DNA of 15,988 bases from assembly GCA_002293545.1 (NCBI GenBank), contig DBDL01000177.1, forward strand, positions 527-16,514, written 5' to 3'. Under the pieces are notes generated by a model. It was given only the letters and a program-made list of their open reading frames with translations. It was not told the origin of the DNA and ran no database searches. This document shows, piece after piece, positions 6,744 to 12,837 of this stretch (position 1 is its first letter; every line of letters starts with the position of its first letter). Source of the stretch: Lachnoclostridium sp. UBA933. GTDB lineage: Bacteria; Bacillota; Clostridia; Lachnospirales; Lachnospiraceae. A program made the translations under genes and the position numbers.

Positions 6744-8696
6744 ATGAAGATTATTTTAAAAGACGGTTCTGTCAAAGAGTATGCAGGGGAAATGTCGGTT
6801 TACGATATCGCGGGGGATATCAGTGAAGGCTTGGCAAGGGTTGCCTGTACGGCGGAATTAGACGGACAGATTGTGGATTTGAGGACGATGGTATCAGAGG
6901 GGGAGCATACCCTTACTATATTGACATTCGATGCGGAGGAGGGGAAGTCGGCATACCGGCATACGGCATCTCATATATTAGCGCAAGCGGTAAAAAGACT
7001 ATATCCGGAAGCAAAGCTGGCAATCGGACCAGCAATTAAAGACGGATTTTATTATGATTTTGATATGGACAGCTTGGATCGTGCCGCATTGGACGGAATT
7101 GAAAAAGAGATGAAAAAGATTATAAAGGAAGGTGCGCGTATTGAGCGTTTCACACTTCCCAGAAAAGAAGCGGTTGATTTTATGCAGAAGAAAGAGGAGC
7201 CGTATAAAATAGAATTGATTGAGGACTTACCGGAGGGCGAAGAAATTTCCTTTTATCAGCAGGGCGATTTTGTGGATTTATGTGCGGGACCGCATTTGAT
7301 GAGCACGAAAGGGGTAAAAGCCATCAAGCTGATTTCCTCGTCGGGAGCGTATTGGAGAGGGAGTGAAAAAAACAAGTCACTGACCCGTATTTACGGAACC
7401 GCATTTCATAAAAAAGAGGATTTGAATGCTCATTTGGAGCATCTGGAAGATATAAAGAAGCGGGATCACAACCGCCTTGGCAGGGAGATGAAGTTATTTA
7501 CGACATCGGATATTGTCGGGCAGGGACTTCCGCTTATGATGCCGAAAGGTGCTAGGATACTTCAAATTTTGCAGCGGTGGATTGAGGATGAAGAAAGCAA
7601 ACGGGGTTATGTTCTTACCAAAACCCCTTATATGGCAAAGAGTGATTTGTTTAAATTATCCGGTCATTGGGATCATTATAAAGAGGGGATGTTTATTATC
7701 GGTGATTCGGAGAAAGAAGAAGATTTATTGGCACTGCGTCCGATGACATGTCCGTTTCAGTTTTCTATTTATAATGCGGAGGCTCACAGCTACAAGGACT
7801 TGCCGATTCGGTATAATGAAACGTCTACACTGTTTCGGAACGAATCCTCCGGTGAAATGCACGGCTTGATTCGGGTACGACAGTTTACGCTGTCAGAAGG
7901 GCATATTGTATGTACGCCGGAGCAATTGGAACAGGAATTCAGGGATACGATCTCGCTGATTAAATATATTATGACGACACTGGATATTGAGAAAGATATT
8001 ACGTATCGTTTTTCCAAATGGGATCCCAACAATACCGAAAAATACATTAATGAGCCGGAGGCATGGGAAAACAGCCAGAATCGGATGAAAGAAATACTGG
8101 ATAAACTCGAAATCCCTTATACGGAGGCAGAAGACGAAGCGGCATTTTACGGTCCGAAGCTTGATTTGCAGTTTGTCAATGTGCATGGAAAGGAAGATAC
8201 CATCATTACAATACAGATAGATTTTGCACTGGGAAAAAGACTGAATATGCTGTATACCGATGCCGGCGGAGAGAAAAAGAACCCTTGGGTTATCCATCGT
8301 TCTTCGATTGGATGTTACGAAAGAACACTGGCAATGCTGATAGAAAAGTATATGGGAATGTTCCCGACATGGCTTTGTCCCGAACAGGTGCGTATTCTGC
8401 CAATCTCCGAGAAGTACGCCGATTACGCCGGGAAAGTAAGAGATGAGTTATTGGAGCATGATATTCGGGCGGAAGCGGATTACAGAAGTGAAAAAATCGG
8501 TTATAAAATCAGGGAAGCAAGGTTGGGAAGAATCCCCTATCTATTGATTGTGGGACAGGAAGAAGAAGAAAACAATACGGTAGCCTTGCGCAGCAGGTAT
8601 AAGGGCGATGAGGGGAGCAGGAAGCTGTCTGATTTTATAGCAGAGATCAGAGAGGAAATCAGAACAAAACAAATCAGAAAAGCAGAAACAGTTTGA
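6744..8696 (+). CDS. thrS: Threonyl-tRNA synthetase
   Basis: Charges tRNA-Thr and edits mischarged Ser-tRNA-Thr. 650 residues with the full bacterial architecture: TGS domain (1-62), editing domain with HTASH (73-77) and CAGPH (180-184), class II catalytic core (~250-540) and anticodon-binding domain (~545-640, LCPEQVRILPIS onward). The three zinc/threonine ligands are kept: Cys336 in RPMTCPFQF, His387 in FTLSEGHIV and His518 in WVIHRSS. Motif 2 is RYNETSTLFRNESSGEMHGLIRVRQF (from 356). Around the ligands the sequence departs from the common E. coli/B. subtilis wording (MTCPFQF in place of MNCPGH, IHRSSIGCYERT in place of a MIHRAILGSLER-like run), so it belongs to a divergent ThrRS branch. 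ATG at 6744 follows GAGGTG. Its 3' end overlaps the DUF2752 gene on the other strand by 23 bases. Confidence 0.97.
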   Translation: MKIILKDGSVKEYAGEMSVYDIAGDISEGLARVACTAELDGQIVDLRTMVSEGEHTLTILTFDAEEGKSAYRHTASHILAQAVKRLYPEAKLAIGPAIKDGFYYDFDMDSLDRAALDGIEKEMKKIIKEGARIERFTLPRKEAVDFMQKKEEPYKIELIEDLPEGEEISFYQQGDFVDLCAGPHLMSTKGVKAIKLISSSGAYWRGSEKNKSLTRIYGTAFHKKEDLNAHLEHLEDIKKRDHNRLGREMKLFTTSDIVGQGLPLMMPKGARILQILQRWIEDEESKRGYVLTKTPYMAKSDLFKLSGHWDHYKEGMFIIGDSEKEEDLLALRPMTCPFQFSIYNAEAHSYKDLPIRYNETSTLFRNESSGEMHGLIRVRQFTLSEGHIVCTPEQLEQEFRDTISLIKYIMTTLDIEKDITYRFSKWDPNNTEKYINEPEAWENSQNRMKEILDKLEIPYTEAEDEAAFYGPKLDLQFVNVHGKEDTIITIQIDFALGKRLNMLYTDAGGEKKNPWVIHRSSIGCYERTLAMLIEKYMGMFPTWLCPEQVRILPISEKYADYAGKVRDELLEHDIRAEADYRSEKIGYKIREARLGRIPYLLIVGQEEEENNTVALRSRYKGDEGSRKLSDFIAEIREEIRTKQIRKAETV

Positions 8697-9102
8697 CAAA
8701 CCATTGTGCAAACATGACGAAAATGCCGAAGTAAATATATCCAATACGGAATTTCATGCCGCGGATAATCGGAGCGGATGGTTTCCGGAGCTTATTTATA
8801 ATCAAAGCCCAGGTATGTGTACTCAGGAACAAAGCATAGAATATGAATATATATATTACGATAGGATGATATCGAAAACTGGAAAGGAAGTGAAATGAAA
8901 AGAACGATTCAATCGCCCGTGTCATACCGCAGCCGGGGCATGGAATATGGGTTGCCGCATAGAAATAACAGGGGGGGAGAGCGCGATGCAGCGAAAGAAT
9001 TCCGGTGATTTGCAAGGTTCCGAATAGGATGCCGGCAGCGATTAGAAATAATCCGAGGCTGCAGCAAATATATTCCGGTGATTTATCTTTCCAAATTTTC
9101 AT
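8674..9102 (-). CDS. DUF2752-family membrane protein
   Basis: A small hydrophobic protein of 142 residues from the ATG at 9102 (MKIWKDKSPEYICC...); an ATG four codons earlier (9114) is possible but abuts the AAGGA that would serve as its ribosome site. The family signature CPGCGMTRA is at 55-63, directly after a first membrane helix (~11-36) and a short loop. Two further membrane stretches follow (~80-102, a run of I, F, Y and L; and ~120-142). DUF2752 proteins are short three-helix membrane proteins of unknown function; the paired cysteines suggest metal or redox chemistry but nothing shows it. The gene converges with thrS and their ends overlap by 23 bases. Confidence 0.88.
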   Translation of the reverse strand: MKIWKDKSPEYICCSLGLFLIAAGILFGTLQITGILSLHRALPPCYFYAATHIPCPGCGMTRAIESFFSFHFLSSFRYHPIVIYIFIFYALFLSTHTWALIINKLRKPSAPIIRGMKFRIGYIYFGIFVMFAQWFVKLFLLF

Positions 9103-9172
9103 TGTAAACACCATTCCTTTTTATATTTTCGATACAGAAAAGCAAGCGGGCAGTATCAGGCTTCTGTGATTT

Positions 9173-9201
9173 ATTATACATGGCGGACAGCAAAATTGCA
9201 A
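9173..9201 (-). promoter_or_regulatory. Promoter of the DUF2752 gene
   Basis: On the minus strand TTGCAA (9196-9201), 17 bases, TATAAT (9173-9178), about 70 bases upstream of the start. I see no equally good promoter for the divergent nitroreductase gene in this gap. Confidence 0.65.
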
Positions 9202-9287
9202 TCATATATTAAGCGGGGTGATGCGTGCTGCGAAAGAAATATATTAAATAATGATGCGCAGAAATGTGCGCAGGAATGGAGAGTATT

Positions 9288-10022
9288 ATGGATGTGAATC
9301 TCAAAAAGGTAATAGATGAGCGTACTTCAAGAAGGAAGTATCTGAAAACAGAAATTGAACCGTCGACGGCGGAGGCTCTGCAAAATTATATACAGGAGAT
9401 CAGCGGGAAATCAAATTTAAAAATGCAATTAATTTTGAATGATGAAACGGTTTTCAAAGGATTCCGTAAAAGCTACGGGATGTTTTCCGGCGTAAGAAAT
9501 TATATAACACTGGTAGGAAAAGCGAACGATGATTTGCAGATGGAGAAGCTCGGATATTATGGCGAACAGGTGGTATTGTATGCGACGGCTCTTGGATTGG
9601 GAACCTGCTGGGTAGGCGGTACCTTTGACCGGACGTCTTGCAAAGCAGAGCTTTCCGCAGGTGAAAGCGTGATTTGTGTTATCGCTGTCGGAAATGTAAA
9701 AGAGAGGATGAGCACAAAAGAAGAATTTATTTATACCATGATACACCGTAAGGCAAAGGAGCTTGAGCAATTATATATTTCAGACACACCGATACCGGAC
9801 TGGTTCAGGGAAGGAATGGAAGCTGTCAAAAAAGCACCCTCCGCGGTAAACAGACAGCCGGTAAAATTAACGTATAAAGAGAACGAAGTCACGGCATTTG
9901 TTGAAGATATAAAGAATCAGGGAGTTGCATTGGATTTGGGAATTGCGAAGCTGCACTTTGAGCTTGGTGCCGGCGGCGGAGTATGGGATTTCGGAAACTT
10001 CGGAAAATTTGTGAGAAAGTAA
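9288..10022 (+). CDS. Nitroreductase-family protein (TM1586-like)
   Basis: Probable FMN-binding protein of 244 residues. The start at 9288 (MDVNLKKVIDERTSRRKY...) is preferred because GGAATGGAG lies 7 bases upstream; in-frame ATGs at 9264 and 9276 lack a site. The N-terminal ERTSRRKYLKTEI is the R-S-R-R type flavin-binding start of nitroreductases. LGYYGEQVVLYATALGLGTCWVGGTF matches the central helix and loop of the family, and EAVKKAPSAVNRQPVKLTY, near the C-terminal half, is the second N-x-Q-P motif seen in the duplicated putative TM-nitroreductase type. The end (LGIAKLHFELGAGGGVWDFGNFGKF) is also characteristic. Substrate unknown. It stands alone between the DUF2752 gene and the infC operon. 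Confidence 0.88.
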   Translation: MDVNLKKVIDERTSRRKYLKTEIEPSTAEALQNYIQEISGKSNLKMQLILNDETVFKGFRKSYGMFSGVRNYITLVGKANDDLQMEKLGYYGEQVVLYATALGLGTCWVGGTFDRTSCKAELSAGESVICVIAVGNVKERMSTKEEFIYTMIHRKAKELEQLYISDTPIPDWFREGMEAVKKAPSAVNRQPVKLTYKENEVTAFVEDIKNQGVALDLGIAKLHFELGAGGGVWDFGNFGKFVRK

Positions 10023-10071
10023 GTCTGTTTTACAACTTGCAAAGAGGAAAAGAATAAAATTTATTTAATCC

Positions 10072-10101
10072 TTGACAAGGTATGATTTCCCATGTTAGAA
10101 T
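10072..10101 (+). promoter_or_regulatory. Promoter of the infC-rpmI-rplT operon
   Basis: TTGACA (10072-10077), 18 bases, TAGAAT (10096-10101). Transcription from about 10108 gives a leader of roughly 170 bases before infC. Confidence 0.7.
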
Positions 10102-10107
10102 AATATT

Positions 10108-10260
10108 TGTATGTTAAGCAGAGTACCCACTCTCACCTTGCTGTATAGTATAATACTATCACACAGTTATGGTTTCTATATTTTTGACTGCTGTCTATTC
10201 AGCATTCAATTTGTACGTGGATATCTCTTTTCATACAGGATATCGACGTTTTTTATTTTA
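10108..10260 (+). promoter_or_regulatory. infC leader attenuator, probable L20-type autoregulatory leader
   Basis: The leader is non-coding and folds into successive hairpins: AGAGT-accc-ACTCT near its start; CTGT/TAGTAT paired with ATACTA/ACAG (10141-10166); TGCTG (10189-10193) with CAGCA (10200-10204); and a terminator-like stem ACGTGGATATC (10215-10225) with GATATCGACGT (10239-10249), one G-G mismatch, followed by a T-rich run. In Bacillus and many Firmicutes this operon is controlled by ribosomal protein L20 acting on such a leader through premature termination. Position, operon content and the terminator fit; I have not matched the L20-binding pseudoknot base by base. Confidence 0.7.
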
Positions 10261-10277
10261 TATGGAGGTGTAAGGAA

Positions 10278-10784
10278 ATTAGCGATTTAATGATTAACGA
10301 GCAAATTCGTGACAAAGAAGTTCGCGTAGTTGGAGAAGATGGAGAACAATTGGGGATTATGTCTGCAAAAGAGGCATATCTGATGGCAAGAGAGGCATCT
10401 CTTGACCTAGTGAAGATATCACCGGGTGCGAAGCCTCCAGTCTGCAAGATTATTGATTACGGCAAGTATCGCTATGAGCTTTCCCGCAAGGAAAAGGAAG
10501 CGAGGAAAAAGCAAAAGACACTTGAAGTCAAAGGCGTTCGTCTATCTCCGAATATTGATACAAACGACCTCAAAACCAAAGCAAGTCAAGCCAGAAAGTT
10601 TTTACAAAAAGGCGATAAAGTAAAAGTGTCGCTTCGTTTTCGCGGAAGAGAGATGGCGCATATTGATGTTGGCAGAGGTATCATGAATAATTTTTACGAT
10701 CTTCTGAGTGATGTTGCTGCAATCGACAAACCGCCGAGAATGGAAGGAAGAAGTATGGTAATGTTCTTATCTCAAAAGAAGTAA
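10278..10784 (+). CDS. infC: Translation initiation factor IF-3
   Basis: Binds the 30S subunit, checks start codon and initiator tRNA, and prevents premature subunit joining. The start is placed at ATT 10278, giving (M)ISDLMINEQIRDKEVRV, 168 residues: GGAGGTG at 10264-10270 is 7 bases away, whereas the first ATG (10290) is 19 bases away. Family members begin with the same I-S-x-x-x-I-N-E-Q-I-R wording from a non-standard codon. The N-terminal domain (to ~80) has LDLVKISPGAKPPVCKIIDYGKYRYE, the linker is the lysine-rich RKEKEARKKQKTLEVK, and the C-terminal domain has RLSPNIDTNDLKTK, FLQKGDKVKVSLRFRGREMAH and MEGRSMVMFLSQKK. First gene of the conserved infC-rpmI-rplT operon. Confidence 0.96.
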   Translation: MSDLMINEQIRDKEVRVVGEDGEQLGIMSAKEAYLMAREASLDLVKISPGAKPPVCKIIDYGKYRYELSRKEKEARKKQKTLEVKGVRLSPNIDTNDLKTKASQARKFLQKGDKVKVSLRFRGREMAHIDVGRGIMNNFYDLLSDVAAIDKPPRMEGRSMVMFLSQKK

Positions 10785-10805
10785 GGACTTTAACATAAAC
10801 CAGAT

Positions 10806-10836
10806 GAAAGAGAGATTGTGCAAAGCACAGGCTTTC
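10806..10836 (+). other. Hairpin in the infC-rpmI spacer
   Basis: GAAAG (10806-10810) with CTTTC (10832-10836) encloses TGTGC-aaa-GCACA (10817-10829). No U-tract follows, so it is not a terminator; it may protect or process the operon mRNA. Confidence 0.4.
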
Positions 10837-10858
10837 TGACAAATAAGGAGGAAATATC

Positions 10859-11056
10859 ATGCCAAAAATGAAAACCAAAAGGTCGGCTGCGAAGCGTTTT
10901 AAAGTGACAGGGACCGGAAAACTTGTAAGGAACAAAGCAAACAAAAGTCATATATTAACGAAGAAGTCGCCTAAGAGGAAAAGAAATTTAAGAAAGCAGA
11001 CTTTAGTTGATAATACAAACGCAAAAGTAATGAAAAAGATTATGCCATACAGATAA
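10859..11056 (+). CDS. rpmI: 50S ribosomal protein L35
   Basis: 65-residue, very basic protein of the large subunit. [21 protein letters not shown] is the standard N-terminus, followed by [21 protein letters not shown], and the length matches the family. AAGGAGG lies 8 bases before the ATG. Second gene of the infC operon, 24 bases before rplT. Confidence 0.97.
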   Translation: MPKMKTKRSAAKRFKVTGTGKLVRNKANKSHILTKKSPKRKRNLRKQTLVDNTNAKVMKKIMPYR

Positions 11057-11080
11057 TGGCGCTAAGGAGGGAAACAACAA

Positions 11081-11437
11081 ATGGCTAGAATTAAAGGCGG
11101 TTTGAACGCAAAGAAAAAGCACAAGAGAGTGTTGAAATTAGCAAAAGGATATAGAGGCGCCAGATCAAAACAGTATCGTGTGGCAAAACAATCGGTTATG
11201 CGCGCATTGGAAACTTCATATACCGGAAGAAAGCAAAGGAAAAGACAATTCAGGCAGCTTTGGATTGCACGTATTAACGCGGCTTCCAGAATGAACGGTC
11301 TTTCCTACAGCAAGTTCATGTATGGATTAAAATTAGCGGAGATAGACATTAACCGTAAAATGCTTTCTGAAATGGCGATTAGTGATCCCGACGGATTTAA
11401 AAGCCTAGTCGATATGGCTAAGAGTAAGATTGCATAA
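11081..11437 (+). CDS. rplT: 50S ribosomal protein L20
   Basis: 118 residues, the usual length. [30 protein letters not shown] is the basic N-terminal extension that threads into 23S r[30 protein letters not shown] and the end ([15 protein letters not shown]) are typical of the globular part. AAGGAGGG precedes the ATG. Besides binding 23S rRNA early in assembly, L20 represses its own operon in Firmicutes; the leader at 10108-10260 is the likely target. Last gene of the operon, with a terminator about 20 bases on. Confidence 0.97.
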   Translation: MARIKGGLNAKKKHKRVLKLAKGYRGARSKQYRVAKQSVMRALETSYTGRKQRKRQFRQLWIARINAASRMNGLSYSKFMYGLKLAEIDINRKMLSEMAISDPDGFKSLVDMAKSKIA

Positions 11438-11457
11438 TATTGAATAAATGAATGAGG

Positions 11458-11497
11458 AAACAGAGGGTTGGGGATAACAGCCCTCTGTTTTTTATTT
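11458..11497 (+). terminator. Terminator of the infC-rpmI-rplT operon
   Basis: AAACAGAGGG (11458-11467) pairs perfectly with CCCTCTGTTT (11481-11490) around a 13-base loop, followed by a T-run. Confidence 0.92.
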
Positions 11498-11522
11498 CAC
11501 ACTATAACCCCTGAATTTTTGC

Positions 11523-11551
11523 TTGACAAAATCATTTAATTTTGCTATAGT
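11523..11551 (+). promoter_or_regulatory. tRNA-Leu promoter
   Basis: TTGACA (11523-11528), 17 bases, TATAGT (11546-11551); start expected near 11558, shortly before the tRNA at 11576. Confidence 0.85.
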
Positions 11552-11575
11552 TCTATTTGTTGTAAATAAAGAAAC

Positions 11576-11660
11576 GCGGAAGTGTCGGAACTGGCAGACG
11601 AGCAAGACTAAGGATCTTGTGGTATGTAATACCGTGTGGGTTCAAGTCCCATCTTCCGCA
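11576..11660 (+). tRNA. tRNA-Leu, anticodon AAG
   Basis: 85 bases. The acceptor GCGGAAG (11576-11582) pairs with CTTCCGC (11653-11659) plus discriminator A at 11660; CCA is not encoded. The anticodon stem CAAGA (11603-11607)/TCTTG (11615-11619) encloses the loop CTAAGGA, so the anticodon at 11610-11612 is AAG (reads CUU). A long variable arm follows (GGTATGTAATACC), as required for a class II leucine tRNA, then the T-loop TTCAAGT. The last 21 bases are the 5' copy of a direct repeat that flanks the downstream insertion, so the present 3' end of this tRNA was probably supplied by the inserted element. Confidence 0.95.
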
Positions 11661-11661
11661 G
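11640..11661 (+). repeat. Attachment-site repeat, tRNA-proximal copy (attL-like)
   Basis: 22 bases running from the T-arm of tRNA-Leu to one base past its 3' end (starts GTTCAAGTCCC, ends TTCCGCAG). An identical copy is at 12991-13012. Flanking bases differ on both sides of the two copies, so the repeat is bounded exactly. Tyrosine integrases commonly use tRNA 3' ends in this way. Confidence 0.88.
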
Positions 11662-11664
11662 TTT

Positions 11665-11698
11665 AAAACCTCATATTTTATGGGGTTTTTTATTTTTT
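11665..11698 (+). terminator. Terminator directly after tRNA-Leu, inside the inserted element
   Basis: AAAACCTCAT (11665-11674) pairs with ATGGGGTTTT (11680-11689), with one G-U pair and a 5-base loop, followed by a T-rich run. It begins 4 bases after the attachment repeat, so it belongs to the element, not the ancestral locus. Confidence 0.85.
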
Positions 11699-11771
11699 GT
11701 GTTGTATTTCGTGTTGTATACTAAAAGAGTTTGAAATAATTTAGTTTTATAAAAATCAATATAATTAGGAT

Positions 11772-11805
11772 AAAAGTCAAGATATATAAATATATATTGA
11801 CTTTT
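11772..11805. repeat. 34-base near-perfect palindrome in the element's non-coding region
   Basis: AAAAGTCAA (11772-11780) and TTGACTTTT (11797-11805) flank ATATAT-aa-ATATAT, giving a continuous hairpin interrupted by one G-A mismatch at 11781/11796. A few more Ts follow, so a terminator is possible, but no gene ends just upstream. A protein-binding site or recombination/replication hairpin are alternatives. The rest of 11699-11958 shows no ORF of note. Confidence 0.6.
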
Positions 11806-11865
11806 TCAATGCATGAAAGACTTTATCTATGTTCGGAATCAGTCCAATGTTTTGCGGTTTATTAC

Positions 11866-11894
11866 TTGTAATATTTATGTGGTTGATATAGAAT
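11866..11894 (+). promoter_or_regulatory. Possible promoter of the Bro-N gene
   Basis: TTGTAA (11866-11871), 17 bases, TAGAAT (11889-11894), about 65 bases upstream of the start codon. The -35 match is weak. Confidence 0.35.
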
Positions 11895-11916
11895 TAGCAT
11901 AAAAGCAGATTGAACT

Positions 11917-11941
11917 ATTTCAAAAATGGAAACATTTCAAA
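11917..11941 (+). repeat. Paired ATTTCAAA boxes before the Bro-N gene
   Basis: ATTTCAAA at 11917-11924 and again at 11934-11941, 17 bases apart on the same face of the helix to within a half-turn, between the candidate promoter and the ribosome site. Could be an operator; chance is possible in AT-rich DNA. Confidence 0.3.
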
Positions 11942-11958
11942 TAATAGGAGATACATAA

Positions 11959-12837
11959 ATGGGCAATGAAAAAGATATAAAAGTATTTGAAAGCAAAGAA
12001 ATCCGTGCAGAATGGAATGCCGATGAACAGGACTGGTATTTTTCTATTGTTGATGTTGTTGGCGTATTGACGGAGCAACCAACACGCAGAAATGCGAGCG
12101 ACTATTGGAGGAAGCTAAAATAGCGATTAAAAGAGGAAGAAAGTGAGTTGGTGACAATCTGTCACCAACTGAAAATGAAAGCGGATGACGGGAAATTTTA
12201 CAAAACTGATGTTGCAAATTCAAAAGGAATTTTGCGTATCATCCAATCAGTACCCTCCAAAAAAGCAGAATTTTTTAAAATGTGGCTTGCCAAAGTTGGA
12301 GCAGAACGCATTGACGAAACAATTGATCCGGAACTTGCCATTAATCGAGCGTTAAAAACTTACTTAAGCAAAGGATATTCGCCAACTTGGATAAACCAAC
12401 GCCTGCAAGCTATTCAAGTGCGGAAAGATTTAACTGACGAATGGGATAGACGCGGTGTGCAAGAGGGCAAAGAATACGCCATTCTAACGAACGAAATTAC
12501 CAAGGCATGGAGCGGCATGACTACACGCCAATATAAAGAGCATAAAGGTTTGAAAAAAGAGAATTTGCGTGACAATATGTCGATGCTTGAATTGACATTA
12601 AACCAATTGGAAGAGGCAACCACAGCGGAAATTTCAAAAGAAAAGCAACCGCAAACTTTTAGGGAAAATGTAGAAGTCGCAAACTCTGGTGGTATTGTTG
12701 CGGGGAATGCACGAAAAGACATAGAAAAACGAACTGGAAAACCTGTTATAACTAAAATGAATGCCCTTGATTTTGCAAAGTTACTTACGAATGTTATTGA
12801 GAATGAATCTGGCAAGGTTGACGAAGACAATGATTAA
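11959..12837 (+). pseudogene. Bro-N/phage-antirepressor-type protein gene interrupted by an in-frame amber codon
   Basis: The frame opens at ATG 11959 after AGGAG (11946-11950) and reads 54 codons (MGNEKDIKVFESKEIRAEW..., WYFSIVDVVGVLT, SDYWRKLK) to TAG at 12121-12123. It then continues in the same frame, RLKEEESELVTICHQLKM, for another 237 codons to TAA at 12837, with no frameshift. Together this is a full ~292-codon member of the Bro-N-type family (antirepressor-like, found in prophages and islands): the N-terminal Bro-N domain spans the stop, then KAEFFKMWLAKVGAERIDETIDPELAINRAL, WINQRLQAIQVRKDLTDEWDRRGV, ITKAWSGMTTRQYK and GGIVAGNARKDIEKRTG. The stop falls where a Lys codon would be expected, so a single substitution explains it. 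An internal TTG at 12148 could yield a 229-residue C-terminal product. Readthrough is the alternative to inactivation. Confidence 0.82.

Noticed and set aside
8704..8898. 64-codon plus-strand ORF after thrS
   Set aside because: Lies entirely antisense to the DUF2752 gene, which has the CPGCGMTRA signature; the plus ORF has no motif or ribosome site.
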